A program made the translations under genes and the position numbers. Shown here piece after piece: positions 31,807 to 44,605 of a stretch of DNA of 64,000 nt. The stretch comes from Lycorma delicatula (taxonomy: Eukaryota; Arthropoda; Insecta; Hemiptera; Fulgoridae), in assembly GCF_047948215.1 (NCBI RefSeq), contig NC_134464.1, positions 5,342,001 to 5,406,000 of the forward strand. Direction: 5' to 3'. The notes below the pieces were generated by a model. That model was not told where the DNA came from, made no database searches, and was given only the letters and a program-made list of their open reading frames with translations. Every line of letters starts with the position of its first letter. Within the stretch, counting starts at the first letter, position 1.

Positions 31807-32208
31807 GATTCCCAAATGGGTGGTGTTGCTATCGCGTTAGGTCACGGCTCTGTGTTATTTGAATGTGCAAAACATGAATTGCATGCAACAACCGCATTAA
31901 GAAGACCTAACAGATTACACCCAACAAGAATAAGTCTTGTATTTTATCAACATCGAAATTTAAATAGACCAAAACACGGCTGGGAAGAATGGGAAGAAAA
32001 AATGAGATTAAGAAAACTTGGTGTTACAACGACATCCGGCTCAAACGGAAATCCACCGCCATCACCTTCATTAGAACGCTCACAAACACATTCTTCACAG
32101 ATTTTAATGCGTTCTCCTACTTATACTACTACAACGTGGACAACACTTTTTCCGATGCATCCTTGCATGGTTACTGGACCATACCAAGAAGGAGGTGCTG
32201 TTAGTTAG
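31807..32208 (+). CDS. Tet: Tet, last exon: C-terminal half of catalytic domain
   Basis: Terminal exon of 133 codons plus TAG, phase 0 start after CTTTATAG (ends 31806). It begins [20 protein letters not shown], then [20 protein letters not shown] and [20 protein letters not shown], and ends [19 protein letters not shown]. This is the strongly conserved second half of the TET 2-oxoglutarate/Fe(II) dioxygenase fold. The His of ELHATT (codon 31882-31884) corresponds to the third iron ligand, and the Arg of [12 protein letters not shown] (31927-31929) to the residue that binds the 2-oxoglutarate carboxylate. TET enzymes oxidise 5-methylcytosine stepwise in DNA, and insect Tet has also been linked to RNA and to N6-methyladenine. 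The C-terminal [12 protein letters not shown] segment is typical of insect Tet. Both catalytic residues visible here are intact, so there is no sign of decay. The HxD pair must be in upstream exons outside the window. Confidence 0.95.
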   Translation, partial: DSQMGGVAIALGHGSVLFECAKHELHATTALRRPNRLHPTRISLVFYQHRNLNRPKHGWEEWEEKMRLRKLGVTTTSGSNGNPPPSPSLERSQTHSSQILMRSPTYTTTTWTTLFPMHPCMVTGPYQEGGAVS

Positions 32209-34819
32209 ATTTATTAATTTTTTTTTTGTTATCATTCATGTTGGCATTAATTCTGTTTGTTATAACAATCATCATAATTAAAACTCAAAAATATTATTCA
32301 CACCGTATTCTAATTTTTCAAAAGATTTTTTATTTTGTGATAAGTTTATCCCAGTTAATAAACATTTCACCCTCATCTATTTCAGTGAGCAGTGGTTCAC
32401 CTGTATAGCTGTGTATTAGGTAGTCGGAGAACATGTTAAATATTCTACAGATTACCTGATTCAGTTTCAAATAATTATCTATGAACATTGTATATTCATA
32501 CATTGTATAGTTTATGTACATTGTACACTCAGTTTTGCTACTTGATCTAAAATATTACTGTTATGAGAAAAGAATATATTTTCTCTTAATTCCATCTTTT
32601 TACATTCATATTTTATAATATTATTAAGATTTGAATCTTTTTGGACTTATTACCTAAAAAAAATAATCTTTATTTAGAAAACTGATAGACAAGTGTAATC
32701 TGGTGTTTTGGACTATTATGAAATAAAATATAAAAAAACAAATATTAACATGTATTATAAAACTTAAAAATATAATTATGCTAACATAATCTGTCTCAAA
32801 TTTTTCAAATGATACCAAAATAAACGAGGTTTAAGAGCAAAAGAAAAAATTATTTATTAGATTCATCATGAGGCAAAGAAAAGTAATATGTGAATCAATA
32901 AAAGTCTCAGTTTTTATTTACATAATTGGCCATATGGTTTTCACCATGGCGTTACTTTTATGTTTTTCTCGATTATTTTACCTTAAAACTGTTGAAACCT
33001 TTGAATGATTGATTCAAATGAGTCCAATTTAATAAAAAGTCTAAATTAACAGGTTGAAGCAATAAAATTTAGAAATACAAATAAAATAATACATATATAT
33101 TTATGTAAAATGTATTAGAATAAAAGAAATTAAATCTTACAAACAACCATATATTTTTTAAGTCAACCCGTTTAATACTTTTTACACTTTAAAGAAAAGA
33201 ACAAATTTTTCCCAGCGATTGTATTTTTAAAATGTTTACAATGTCCTTAAATTTAAAGTGTTTTGTAACCGTTTTTAATTTTTCAATATTTATATTTTTA
33301 TTTTTTATAATCAGTATATAGACATGAAATAATGATTACAAGAAATTAATAATCTATATTTAACCTGGTTACATACTAACAGAGATGCCAAAGCATCTGT
33401 ACACAGTTAGAAGTACAAGTAAAAAAGATTATACAAAAAATACAAGAAATAAAAAATATAAGAAAAAAAATATGGTAAGTTATAAAGACTTAAACAGAAA
33501 AATAATATGATTTTAATAATATGAAATCTGTAATTATGTCAGGACTATATTAGTAAATTATTTAATAGTTACCTTTTTTTTTTTATAAAAATGAATATCT
33601 TACTTGCAAACATAGTTTTCTTTTAAAGAATAAATATCAAAATTAATTACTGTTATTAATTGCTCAACTATTAACTTAAAAAATGTTTAAACTTGAACCA
33701 TTACATACTGTGAAAATCAGCATAAAAATTTTTTATGATACTACTACTTTACTAGTATCAAACTACTGTCCTACATACATAAAATAAATTTTATTGAATG
33801 ACTGTTAGCGATAAAAAAGCATATAATTATAACACCTGAACCAAAATTAATAAGAAATACATGTAATGAAGAGATAATAATTGTTCGCTCTCACTTAGTG
33901 AAATCAGTATGTAAATAAAACTTTATTTAATAAGAAGTAAAGCACAAATCTAACAATTTCTGATCAAACTTATGAAACCTGTGTACTTTTTATCTAATGT
34001 GAATGTAAAATTAAATAAATAAAAAACAAATATGGTAATCTTATTTTTATAATATTAAGAAGAAATACAATTAAATAAACATCAGATATATTAAATACAG
34101 AGAAACAATTATAATAATAATTTAAAGAACATTTTTGCAGGAGTAAGAAATAATAGCTCGTAACAGTAATAATGTAATATAATTAAATAATATGTGCAGA
34201 GTAATTTAATTAAGTTTAATGAATTATTGTATTGATAAGGATAATCATTATTATCATTCATGATCAAATTATATTAAATCTGTCATGACCAAAATAATTT
34301 TACATGGTAGACAAAATTTTACTTCTCTATTGATATCAGAGAGAAGGTTGGTTAACTTTAAATGATAAATTTAAAAAATCATAATACACAATTTTTTTCG
34401 TGATAAATAAATTTAATTAAAAGTATTTAAAAAAAGAAATTATTTCAAGCTGACATGTTTAATAACATTAAAAAAATATGATAAATTTACATTTTATTAT
34501 TATTATTATAAATGGAACAATATAAAAATTCATTCTAAAAATGTACGAGGGAATTTATTCATAATTTTTTTTTAAATTACCAAATACAAAAACTGTAATA
34601 TCAAATTCATTGTGTGTATGGTGGTTATATATGCATAGTTATTATAAACTGTTATCACTGCCGTAGTAATACTCTCATTTATAATTTTTAATAAAAAATA
34701 AAAACAATAGATTTTAATTATTTATTTTTTTAAATTAAAAAATAATATTTGATTTTTAAATAAAATTAAACAACATACGAATAAAAAAATTGTAAAAAAT
34801 ATTATAAATAATGATAATA

Positions 34820-34863
<44 letters not shown>

Positions 34864-36699
34864 TATATGTATATATACTATATACATATCTTGTTTTATT
34901 TTTGTGCCATGATATAATTTTTTTAATATATATACATTTTTCTTACATTTAAGATTAATTTATTTATTATTTATTTAAATTAATGTAAAACTAGTTGATT
35001 AAAAATAATGAGTTTTTTCATGTAAAAATTAATTTTTTATTCATGTATCTTGTAAATGTATTAAATAATAGTTAGTGTTTTATTTAATATTACTATTAAT
35101 CTTATTATCAGTTGTTATTTGTGTATTATTATTATTATTATTATTATTATTTTTAAACATTCCTGTTTTATATAATTATGTATGAAATATTTTCCAGAAT
35201 GTAGTAATATTTTTTGAATGCTTTGATTAAAATTTAAGTTATTATAATATGATTAAATAGTTTTATAATATGTAAGGTAACATTATTAGTTAATATTATT
35301 GTAAGTACAGTAGGACTTTTTTTGCTATCGACATTCGGAATGATCTTTTTGACAATTATTAATAGAAAAAATTAATATCTGAAAAAATATAAATATGTAT
35401 TTAAGCCTCATTTAGTAACCTGCAACTGTACGATATGTATTAATAAATATTTATATAAATTAATCATCGTCTTAAATAGTAAATAAAAAATAATAACGTA
35501 TATATGAGAGTGAATCAGAAAATAAATAACTGTAATACGGGAATTATTTTTGTCTCGTGATGGAAACATCCCTTACCAGTAAAAATACAGTGCAGTCATT
35601 ACATAGTATAATAAATTTCCTTTTTCAGTTTACTTTATAATTTCTTTTAATATGTTTATTCTTACGTTTGCATAAAGTCTTAGCAGAGGAGATCCATGGG
35701 ATGTTTTCTGTTTAAAAAAAGAAATGTCGATATTATGTTATTGTATTATAACATTACTAAATATATTGAAAAGTTTTATTACTTTAATAATATCATTCAA
35801 TTAATACTAGATTATTGTCAGGTATTTTGGAAACTATTAGGCACAGTTTAAAGCTGAATTTCTTGCATTTGATTTTGTAAGAAGTTCTAACATGTATGTT
35901 AACAGAAGTTTAATTATATTTTATCTGTTCTACAAAATCATTTCATGAATTCATCGATTGTTGCACCTAAAATGTAAGATATTGACGTAACCAGTAATTT
36001 CATATATAATAACATTTTGACCGTAAACAATGCGTTGGACATCACCATTTTGCATTTACTATGTATAATAAACTTTATTCTCAAAACACTTCCTCGCTAA
36101 AGAAAACATACTATAAACTGTTTCTTATTACTAACACTATGTCAAGAACTCATTGTTTACAAGTTTTTATAACAAATAAATCAGTTTATAGTTATATTAG
36201 CATAACTTATTATTTATATCTCAACAACTGATTTATTGTAAACTGACAGAGTTGATCATTATATAGAAAAAATAATTCCCACATTCATGATTACAAATAA
36301 ATTTTTTTTTGTATCTAATAGTCGTGTTGGTTTTAGCTCTCAGTAGTCATAAAAAAGAAAAAAGTATTCATAAAAATAATTGTAAAAACTAAAATTTATT
36401 ACGGTTCTGGCATTAAGAAAATATTCAATGTTCCATTTAAAAAAAAAATTATCTTAAATTACCTTAAAACTGTTGAAACCTGAATTTACGACTTTATCAT
36501 GGAGTGAGTGTTATTAAGTCTCAAAATAAAAATGAAAACCTGATTAAAAAATATATATATATTGAATTTTGTTCTAAATAATTCATTAGTTAACAGTTTT
36601 TGCCTGTATTTTGTTGTATTTTATCACAGTCCTATTAGTTTGTAAAATTTAGTTTTCTGTTATATTCTCAAAAACAGGTGAGAATATAGAGAGCAATTT
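32209..36699. other. Tet 3' flank / possible 3' UTR, no gene recognised
   Basis: Very AT-rich. AATAAA words at 32357-32362 and 32722-32727 are possible poly(A) signals for Tet, but such words are expected by chance here, so the transcript end cannot be placed. Contains a (TA)n run at 34825-34862 and a 23-nt word (TTACCTTAAAACTGTTG...) at 32978-33000 that recurs at 36459-36481. No open frame with recognisable domains. Confidence 0.5.
34825..34862. repeat. (TA)n microsatellite
   Basis: About 19 uninterrupted TA units, followed by an imperfect TATATG/TATATAC tail. Confidence 0.95.
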
Positions 36700-38493
36700 T
36701 CGTGTGACTTTTTACACTGTCATTTCTTATTTTCTTTTGAGCCTGCAAAAAACATATCTTAGTAGGGTTTTGTTTTGCAACTGTTGCAGGAATTTTCATA
36801 ATAAAATGAGGTCACTTCTTTGCTTGAATACATAGAGTATTTCCTAATGTTGCCCACAGCTCAGGTATTTGTGAAATATTTTCAAAAACTTGCTGTACAA
36901 AATTCAACCTGAATTCTGGAAATGATTCTTTTTTCTTGTAAAAGATTTCCAAACTACAAATGAATTATAAAGAGCTTCATCAATAAGGTAAAAAAACATT
37001 TTCTTGTAACTTTTGGAATATCTTTTCATCACTGGATAACAAGATAAAACTTTGTCTTGATAATATACACCACACTTTCCATTGTTATAGTCTATAACAA
37101 AGTTTAACTACTTGAACTTCTTCTACTTCTCTAAGATCCCTAACTTTTTATTACCCTTCTGATTTTACCCAATGTGGGTAAAACCAATGTTTTGGGTTAT
37201 GTACAGTTGAGATAAATACATCTGTCTTATCAAGCCATTTTAAGCTCAGGACATTATTTGCTCTTTGATGTCTACTTCTGCTGATAGTTTTTTTTCACAC
37301 CAGTTAGAGGCATATTTTTCTGTGACCAAGAACAGTTCCTACAGCACACATTTTATTTTCTAAAAGTAGTCTAAATAACGTAGGAGAATTATACCAGTTA
37401 CCAGTAAAAATAGTATAAGCCTGGTTCAAAAGTGGTTCACCAAGGTTCATTACAACAGCTTCACTTGCTAACATATTTACATGCTTATTTTGGCTACAAT
37501 AAACAGAAAATTTCCAAAATTTCTCATTCGTTCAATTTATGAAACTTTACACCAAATGAAGCTATTTTGAGGGATTGAATTGAATATACAATAACCATCC
37601 CCTACAATTCATCAAACTTTCATCTACTGCTGCATTTTTGTCTGGTGTGTACAAATCTGCAAATTTCACATTTATATATTCAATAATAGGTTTTATTTCC
37701 TTTAGCCTATCATTATCCTCCTTTGAATCTTTTACGAAATGATGGTACTTGCATAATAGTAGAAAACTTTTATAGGGTATCACCTGGGAAAAATTGGCAT
37801 ATGAAGAATTTTTCTTTTTATCCAATATAATTCAAGTCATTGTTTAAGATTCTGCGACATCAAAATAATTATTGAATTCAATTCATCTACTGTAACCTCG
37901 CTCCATTTTTGACGATTCTGAACATCCACAGTAGGTATTTTCAGTTGAGGGTACCTGTTACTTTCCAACATAATAATTTTGAAAAAATCATCATCAAGAA
38001 TATCGCTAAATGCTTTGGTTTGTTTAGGAACATTATCAATTTGACAATTTTTTTTTTGAAATTGTATCTTCCTTCACACCAGAATTACAATAAAAGTAAT
38101 TTTAACGATGTTACTGTTTTCATTTTTCCAGTTCCAAGTATAAACATAACCTCACTGCATCATTCTCTTCACTGTCACTTTCACTGTTACTGACCGATTC
38201 ATAGTCAGTATTTGTCAGTATTTCAACATCATTCTCATCAGTATCGTCATTATCATTGCATATAAAAATCGTTCATTATTATCAGATTCATTTCTTTTTT
38301 TTAACCTCCGGGACCACCATTACGTATTACTTCAGAGGATGAGATGAATGACAATTTTTGTAGCTTGTGAAAATGCCATGCCTGACCGGGATTCAAACCC
38401 AGGACCTCCAGATGAAAGGCCAAGACGCTACCAGTTGTATCACAGAGGCCGGCCATCAGGTTCATTTGCAAAATTATCATGCACAGAACTCAT
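36700..38493 (-). pseudogene. piggyBac-like transposase relic, interrupted by a SINE
   Basis: Minus strand. An ATG at 38493 starts a short MSSVHDN... N-terminus, then an acidic/Ser-rich stretch (NTDYESVSNSESDSEEN, about 38220-38160), then KWSEVTVDELNSIIILM (about 37910-37850). The open frame 37825-37562 reads FLLLCKYHHFVKDSKEDNDRLKEI, KPIIEYINVKFADLYTPDKN and AAVDESLMNCRGWLLYIQFNPSK, which is the piggyBac transposase core (cf. DRLxKIRPxIDxLNxKF..YxPxxxxxxDExxxxFKGR..F..YxPxK) with the first catalytic Asp in VDESL. Further decayed blocks: GNWYNSPTLFRLLLENKMCAVGTVLGHRK-like (about 37400-37310) and PATVAKQNPTKICFLQAQKK (about 36790-36730; Cys-poor C-terminal tail). Stops throughout. No TTAA-flanked terminal repeats could be placed. 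Confidence 0.7.
38294..38454 (-). mobile_element. tRNA-derived SINE (family 2) in the piggyBac relic
   Basis: Minus strand starts GGCCGGCCTCTGTGATACAA, then CTGGTAGCGTCTTGGCC, and a clear box B GGTTTGAATCCCGG. It ends CATCCTCTGAAGTAAT...CCGGAGGTTAAA and A-rich. It is flanked by a 13-bp target duplication with one mismatch, ATCAGATTCATTT (38281-38293) and ATCAGGTTCATTT (38455-38467). It is about 160 bp. The tail matches the tail of the SINE at 25879-26183 although the heads differ. Confidence 0.88.
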
Positions 38494-40611
38494 AATGCAA
38501 CTAAACACTAGCTACTGAAAAACGAAACAAAAAATAACAAGCGTATGGTTACCAAATGGTAAATGCATGCACAATGACAAAAAAGTAATAAAATTTCGTT
38601 TTGTAATATGAAAATTCCTTCAGAAAAACAAGTCATAAATTGTTAAAGTAATCAAGAAATATATAAAACTGCATAATAAAATACGATAAGGAAGAAACAA
38701 AATAAAAGGACAAGTTTTTTGTGGTTTTATTCAGAGTATGTTGAAAACAACACTTATTAGCAGTCTTTAAAAGTATGATGTATAAAGAAAATGAACACGC
38801 ATGACATTTAGAAAATTATTACTAAGTACTGTAATACATTGAGATAACATTGCGAGCAGATTTGTGAAAATCTGTGAAGGCACACAGAGAGAGAGTCTAG
38901 CTTGTCAGTTGGTGCCTGAGAATCCATGGCAAATTGTACTTGTCAAAGTCAGTCAATAGGTTAACAAACAAAGGAGCCTATAAAATATATTTAATGTCAT
39001 TAATAATTTTTTTTTTAATTTTCATCATTAAGACGACCAATTCATAAGTAAATTTAATGGAAACATATCATAACACATCTACCTACATCCATTTAAAATA
39101 TATTTTTAATCATGAAATTGCAATATAAAGTCTTCTTAGTATAGAAGAAAAATGTTTTATTTTATGAACTTTTTTAAATCATTTTTTTATTAATCACAGT
39201 TAAAACACATGAGTAGCATTAGAAAGAACGTAATGAAACTTATGTTTAAGAATCTTAATTTATATAAGAATCAGTAACTAAGTAAATAAGTTGTTAATAG
39301 TTAAACTGAACTAGGTTGTATTTAATGTTTTATTTCAAATAATAGATTAGTATTTTCTTCTAAAGAATTCAGTTATAAGATTAGTTACCAGAAGGTCTAC
39401 TCCCTGGTCCTAACTCTGAAAATAATTTCATAAAAAAATGAGTTCACCTTTTATTCCTGCAATATATTGAATCTAGTATTCCTTTACTCTATAAATTTTA
39501 TGAGAAATTAACTTGTTAAATCAGTTCTTTTGATACAACATTTAACTTCTTTTTTTTTATTATAAATAATAATGCTGTATTTATCGACTGAAGCTGAATA
39601 TTTATTTTTGAATTATGTTTAATAAAAATTGTACATTTGCAAATAACAATCGTAATTCATATTTGATTATAACTGATAATATTATAGTAGGTTGCGTAAT
39701 TAAAGTTCTACTGTACAAAAGAATTATCGATCATATCAAATGTAATATTTTTTTTAATATGACATTTTTTTTTAACCTTTTTATTTAAGATAATTTAATC
39801 CTACAAAAAAACAAAATATGTTATTTTTTAAAATTAAAAATAAATTATTTATCAGTGATAATATATATATTTAAATGATAATGAAAAAATTAGATAATAC
39901 TTACAAACAAAACAAAAAAGTTGAAAAATTAGTTTGCGAATAGTATTTGTTTATTTTATTTATGAAGGTGTTAGTTGACTGATTGATTGTATGTTTTGTA
40001 TTTTTACAAGGAATATTATAATTACATGTAAAAATAAATAAAAAATATTGATGTACGTACATTTTGATAGTAGAATATAGAAAAAGTTATTAAAAAAAGA
40101 AAGTATTTATAATAAAATGCTAATATTTCTCCAGTACAATCATTCATTTATGCACAAGTATTATGGGAAAAAAAATATATAATGTAATAGTAAATTGTGA
40201 CAACAGTAATATATAATTAATTATATTTATTAATATTATAACAGTGCTTTAAATAAAATAATTATAACATTTTTAAAAAGTAAAAAAAGAATGTGTATAA
40301 TATATACATATATATATAATTATTAAAAATCAATAGTTGTGTGATAGTACAGTAATATCGTATTTTATATGTAAATTTGTATGTTTTGAATAACTGAGTT
40401 AAAAAAATGAGAAAAATGTATTTATTTTTAAACGTTATTCAATTTTTTTAAAGGTTGTAAAATTTTCTTAAGGCATGATTATAGTTTTCATCATATTTTA
40501 TTTATTAATTTTAATTAAAGTTACATGTCATCTTGCAATATTTTTCATGGTCATTTTATCTTTAATGTTATTTTTTTATTACCAGTTCTTTAATAACTTA
40601 TCTATATGACC

Positions 40612-40614
<3 letters not shown>

Positions 40615-40654
<40 letters not shown>
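40615..40654. repeat. (TA)n microsatellite
   Basis: About 20 TA units ending at TACATATG. Confidence 0.95.
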
Positions 40655-40659
<5 letters not shown>

Positions 40660-43547
40660 GTATTTAAAACTTTATGTAAAACTGGCCTCTTGTTTTTGGT
40701 TATTTTTCTCTCACATCTGATTATCTAACATCTAATTATTAAACTGTGATGAATTCATATACTACAATTATGTAATTGTGATATAGCAGCCACAATACTA
40801 CTTTATTGAAATATGGCATACTGGCTTATCTGACATTATTGAAACAGTAATATATAATTAGTTTTTATTAATATAAATCTATTATATATTTATTAATATT
40901 TTAAGTGCTTTAAATAAAAGTGTATAATGAGGTACTCACCTGTTTTTATCAAAATAAATTATAGTTAGATGGTTTCTATTATATTTTATAATTTTAGGGC
41001 TACATATTTTATATTATTTGATCCTTTTTTTGGATATAGAGATTCAATTTTTAAATTATACCGTTTTATAAAATTGAATTTGGTTGACATTCACGTAACT
41101 ATAGATCCTAATTTTGGTGGTTAACTGTAGGTTAGAAATTTTTTGGAGATTCCAATAGGCTGATAGAATGAAACACACGCTATAATGGCCGGTAAAATAC
41201 AAAACTATATTGATTTTTTGATTAAGAGAACAAAATATCTAAAAGGGATTTGATTTCATGCTCCATCAAATCACATTGTTTCTGTGATCATAAATATGGG
41301 AGCACCATAAGATTAAAACCAATAATATTTCAAAATTTTGTTTATTTAAGAATAGAAAGGTTTACTGGTACAGATTTCTTTCTATTATGTCCGCTCCTCA
41401 GTTGTAGATATACTGGGCCTTCTCGCTCAATAATATCTGCTCAAATTGTTGTTCCCTTTAATTGTTTAATGATGAACTTTATGGGAAAAATACAATAGAA
41501 AAGTTTTAAATATTAATTTCAGAAGTTTATTTTATTGTCTCATCAATTTTTCTCTTCTTAAAAGAATAAAATGCATTTTAACCGACCATATAACTACAAT
41601 TTTTGATTATTATAAATTTTGCTGTAATATAGCAAAATTCACAGAACATTTAAAAATATATTCTCTGTGATTTTTTTAAATCTTAGATCAACGTGATATC
41701 AGATTCTAACAAAACCCCCTTTTGGTGAGAACTTTATTGTATAATTTTAAGTTATGAAACATACTAGTGGTTACATGAAATAAGAGGCCATATTTTCTTT
41801 TCTGTAAAAGTAATAACCCTGTTTATTCAATTAATAAAACGGTATCAAAAAATTCTGTTTTGGATAATTAATGTTATAGGTATTGATTCTGTTATATTTT
41901 TTTATTTTATTTTTTTTATAGGAAGCCATGAAACAGATAAACATTTTATTGTTATTATTATTATTATTTTCCATTAATAAACCAATAACATTTGGAGAAA
42001 TGATTTTACCTATATTAATAAGTGTAATAATATTATAATAAAAAATGATCCTGCCTTTGTCTTTCAGTGAGAATTTTTAGAATAAGATTTTACGAGTAAT
42101 GTAAAAAAAAGTTATAACCTTCCTAGTCGTTTTTTTTAATTATGGTACGGTTACATTTGATAAATAATTGAGTAAATTGATAACGTAATTAAATCATTAA
42201 TAACATTAGAATGCACAGTGAAAGATTATTTTTATTATTATTACTATTAAACGTAAAAGTATTAAATGAATTAATTTACAAATCAGATGATCTCAGATTT
42301 TGTCTAATTTTTATTATCATTATTAATATTTATTAGTCCTACATTATTATATTTTTAAAACAAAAATCATTTTATTTATTTAATATTTTAAACATCACTG
42401 AACAAATGACCTTTTTGTGTTCAACAACCTAAACAAATGTTTTTTTTTTGTTTTTTTTTTGAGTAATTAATTATTATTTTTATTACTGCATCTTATGTGT
42501 ATTTGTAAATTTTAATCTTTTATTTTAATTAATTAATAATCTTGAATATGTTTGAATGTTGGTCCAATTTGTATGAATGTATCATTTATTTATTACAGTT
42601 TTGAATGATTTTTTATGTATGAATGTATGTTTAAAGAATGTATTTTACTTTTTTCTGTATAATATTAATAAAATGCCAAATTTTTTTTATTATTTGATTG
42701 TCATTTAAAGTTTTTTTTATAAATAATTTTGTTTATTGATAATCAATTTAGTAACTTTATTAAAACAGTAATAATTATTTATATTTATACTTTATTATTT
42801 TTAACTAATACTAATTTTTTGTTCGTTTGTTAGTCAGTGCATTTAATATTAAGTAAAACACATCTTGTTTATTGTATGCATATATTTACATGCATATATA
42901 CATACAGTATACACGTATGTATATTGTACGATATACAATATATATGTATACATATTCTTTATATACATTTGGTAATTGTATGATAAAAAATATGTAAATA
43001 TTGGCAATGTTTTCACATCATGGTTTTTCATTTTTTTAATTTAAAATATAATGAAATTCATGGAATGGAAGTTTTTGTTATTTAATCAATGAAAATCCAC
43101 AAGCATGATAGTTTATTAACAAAAAAAAGAAGGAAAATTATGCACTCTGTGAAAAACTTAGAAATATTGATGAGAAAAAACCTGTTTCTCAAAGTAATCA
43201 TTTGAAAATAGAAAGCACTGTAGCAAGAAATGTTCTAATTTGAAAATTGCATCCATTTTTCTTCAATTAATCCTTTACAGAGCAATTTCACTTTCACTAC
43301 TAGAATATATGATGTGCTGTTAATCTGTATGGGTTTTTTTTAATGGTAGTAAATATCTAATTTTAAGAACATTATAAAGAAATAATAAATAAATAGTTTT
43401 TCTTTTAAGAAGTTACAAGTTTGAAGTTTGAGATATTTAATTATTGAAATTTATTAATAATCATTAAAAAGAGGAATAAATCCAATTTACATAAATATAT
43501 GTTTTAGTGCTAAATATTAAGTTTCCCACAAATCGAATGACTGAGAG

Positions 43548-43572
43548 AATGGCTCTATGTGATAGAGCCATT
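43548..43572. repeat. Perfect 11-bp hairpin
   Basis: AATGGCTCTAT and ATAGAGCCATT surround a 3-nt GTG. An exact inverted repeat in otherwise AT-rich DNA. Confidence 0.85.
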
Positions 43573-44540
43573 ACTTAATTAACCACCAAATACCGTTAAC
43601 ACTTTTTTATGTATTATTGTATACATTCTTTTCCTTACTTAATATATTTATCATTCATTATCTGATTATGATTACTTTTACGTAGGAAAGTAAACTTAGA
43701 TATCCTTTTTATAAAAATCAATTAGAGTACTTCACTATTGCTATCTCTGCATAAATGTTTTATAACATTAATCTGTATGAAAATACCTTTAAATCTGATA
43801 ACCTTTTGTACATTTATGCAACTATTAAATATTTTTCATCACTTCAAAAATAAAAATTAAAGGTATTTAAAATTGTTTCTTGCTTTTCTCATAAGAGAAA
43901 AATTTTATTTTTTTTCCTGGAATACTTCCAAAATATCATTTTATAACATATTCCACAAACAATTAAAAAATTACCGTAATTCCAGGTTTAAAGTTAAGAT
44001 AATGGAACATTAAAAACATGGGGTCAACTTTTATACAAGAGTTTATAAATATTCTATTAGGAAAAAAGTATATAATTCATTTTTAGAATCTTTTGTTATT
44101 TATTTTTTGCGAATAATATCAAAAATTATTTGATTATTAAATTCTTTATTATACATCTTCCAAGTGTTTAGGATTATCTTGCGATTTTAATTCATACATT
44201 TGAATAGCCCAACTCATAATAATATTTTATCCAGTTGCTATTTTATCAACCATCTCGTCAGGAAAATTTTTTACACTTCTCAAATCCAAGTTGTCACATA
44301 CCCTTAATCATATATTAGGATTCAAAAGAAGAATTTTTCTCAGTCTACTTTTCTGTAAATCATGAAAAAGTTTTTCAGTAAAGAAATACTGAGGTTGTAT
44401 ATATAAACAGTTTAAAATGTTTTATTTTTCAAAATGTTCAACTTTTAACTAAAATAAAGGATTGTATTTCATATGTTTTATAACTTTCATCATTTAAAAT
44501 ATTGAACGCTTGACTAAATTAAAAAAAAAGAATAAACACG

Positions 44541-44605
44541 ACTCCTGTAACAGATAGCACTTCATCCAGAAGGTCACAGGCTTGTTTCCCAGTCAGGCTT
44601 AACCG
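44541..44605 (+). mobile_element. Decayed SINE fragment resembling family 2
   Basis: Plus strand CAGATAGCACTTCATCC, then AGAAGGTCACAGGCTTG and TTTCCCAGTCAGGCTTAA align loosely with the tRNA-like head of the 38294-38454 SINE (TAGCGTCTTGGCCTTTCAT..GGAGGTCCTGGGTTTGAA TCCCGGTCAGGCAT). Box B is degraded. Only the head is recognisable. Confidence 0.4.

Larger units (their letters stand above)
38494..44540. other. AT-rich stretch, no gene recognised
   Basis: Contains (TA)n at 40615-40654 and a short direct repeat (40203-40259 versus 40847-40922) ending AGTGCTTTAAATAAAA. A perfect 11-bp hairpin lies at 43548-43572. The longest open frame, 41250-41498 (+), has no recognisable motif. Nothing else resolved. 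Confidence 0.45.

Noticed and set aside
41250..41498. 82-residue + strand frame in the AT-rich region
   Set aside because: No motif, no homology I can recognise, and no flanking exons; the length is compatible with chance.
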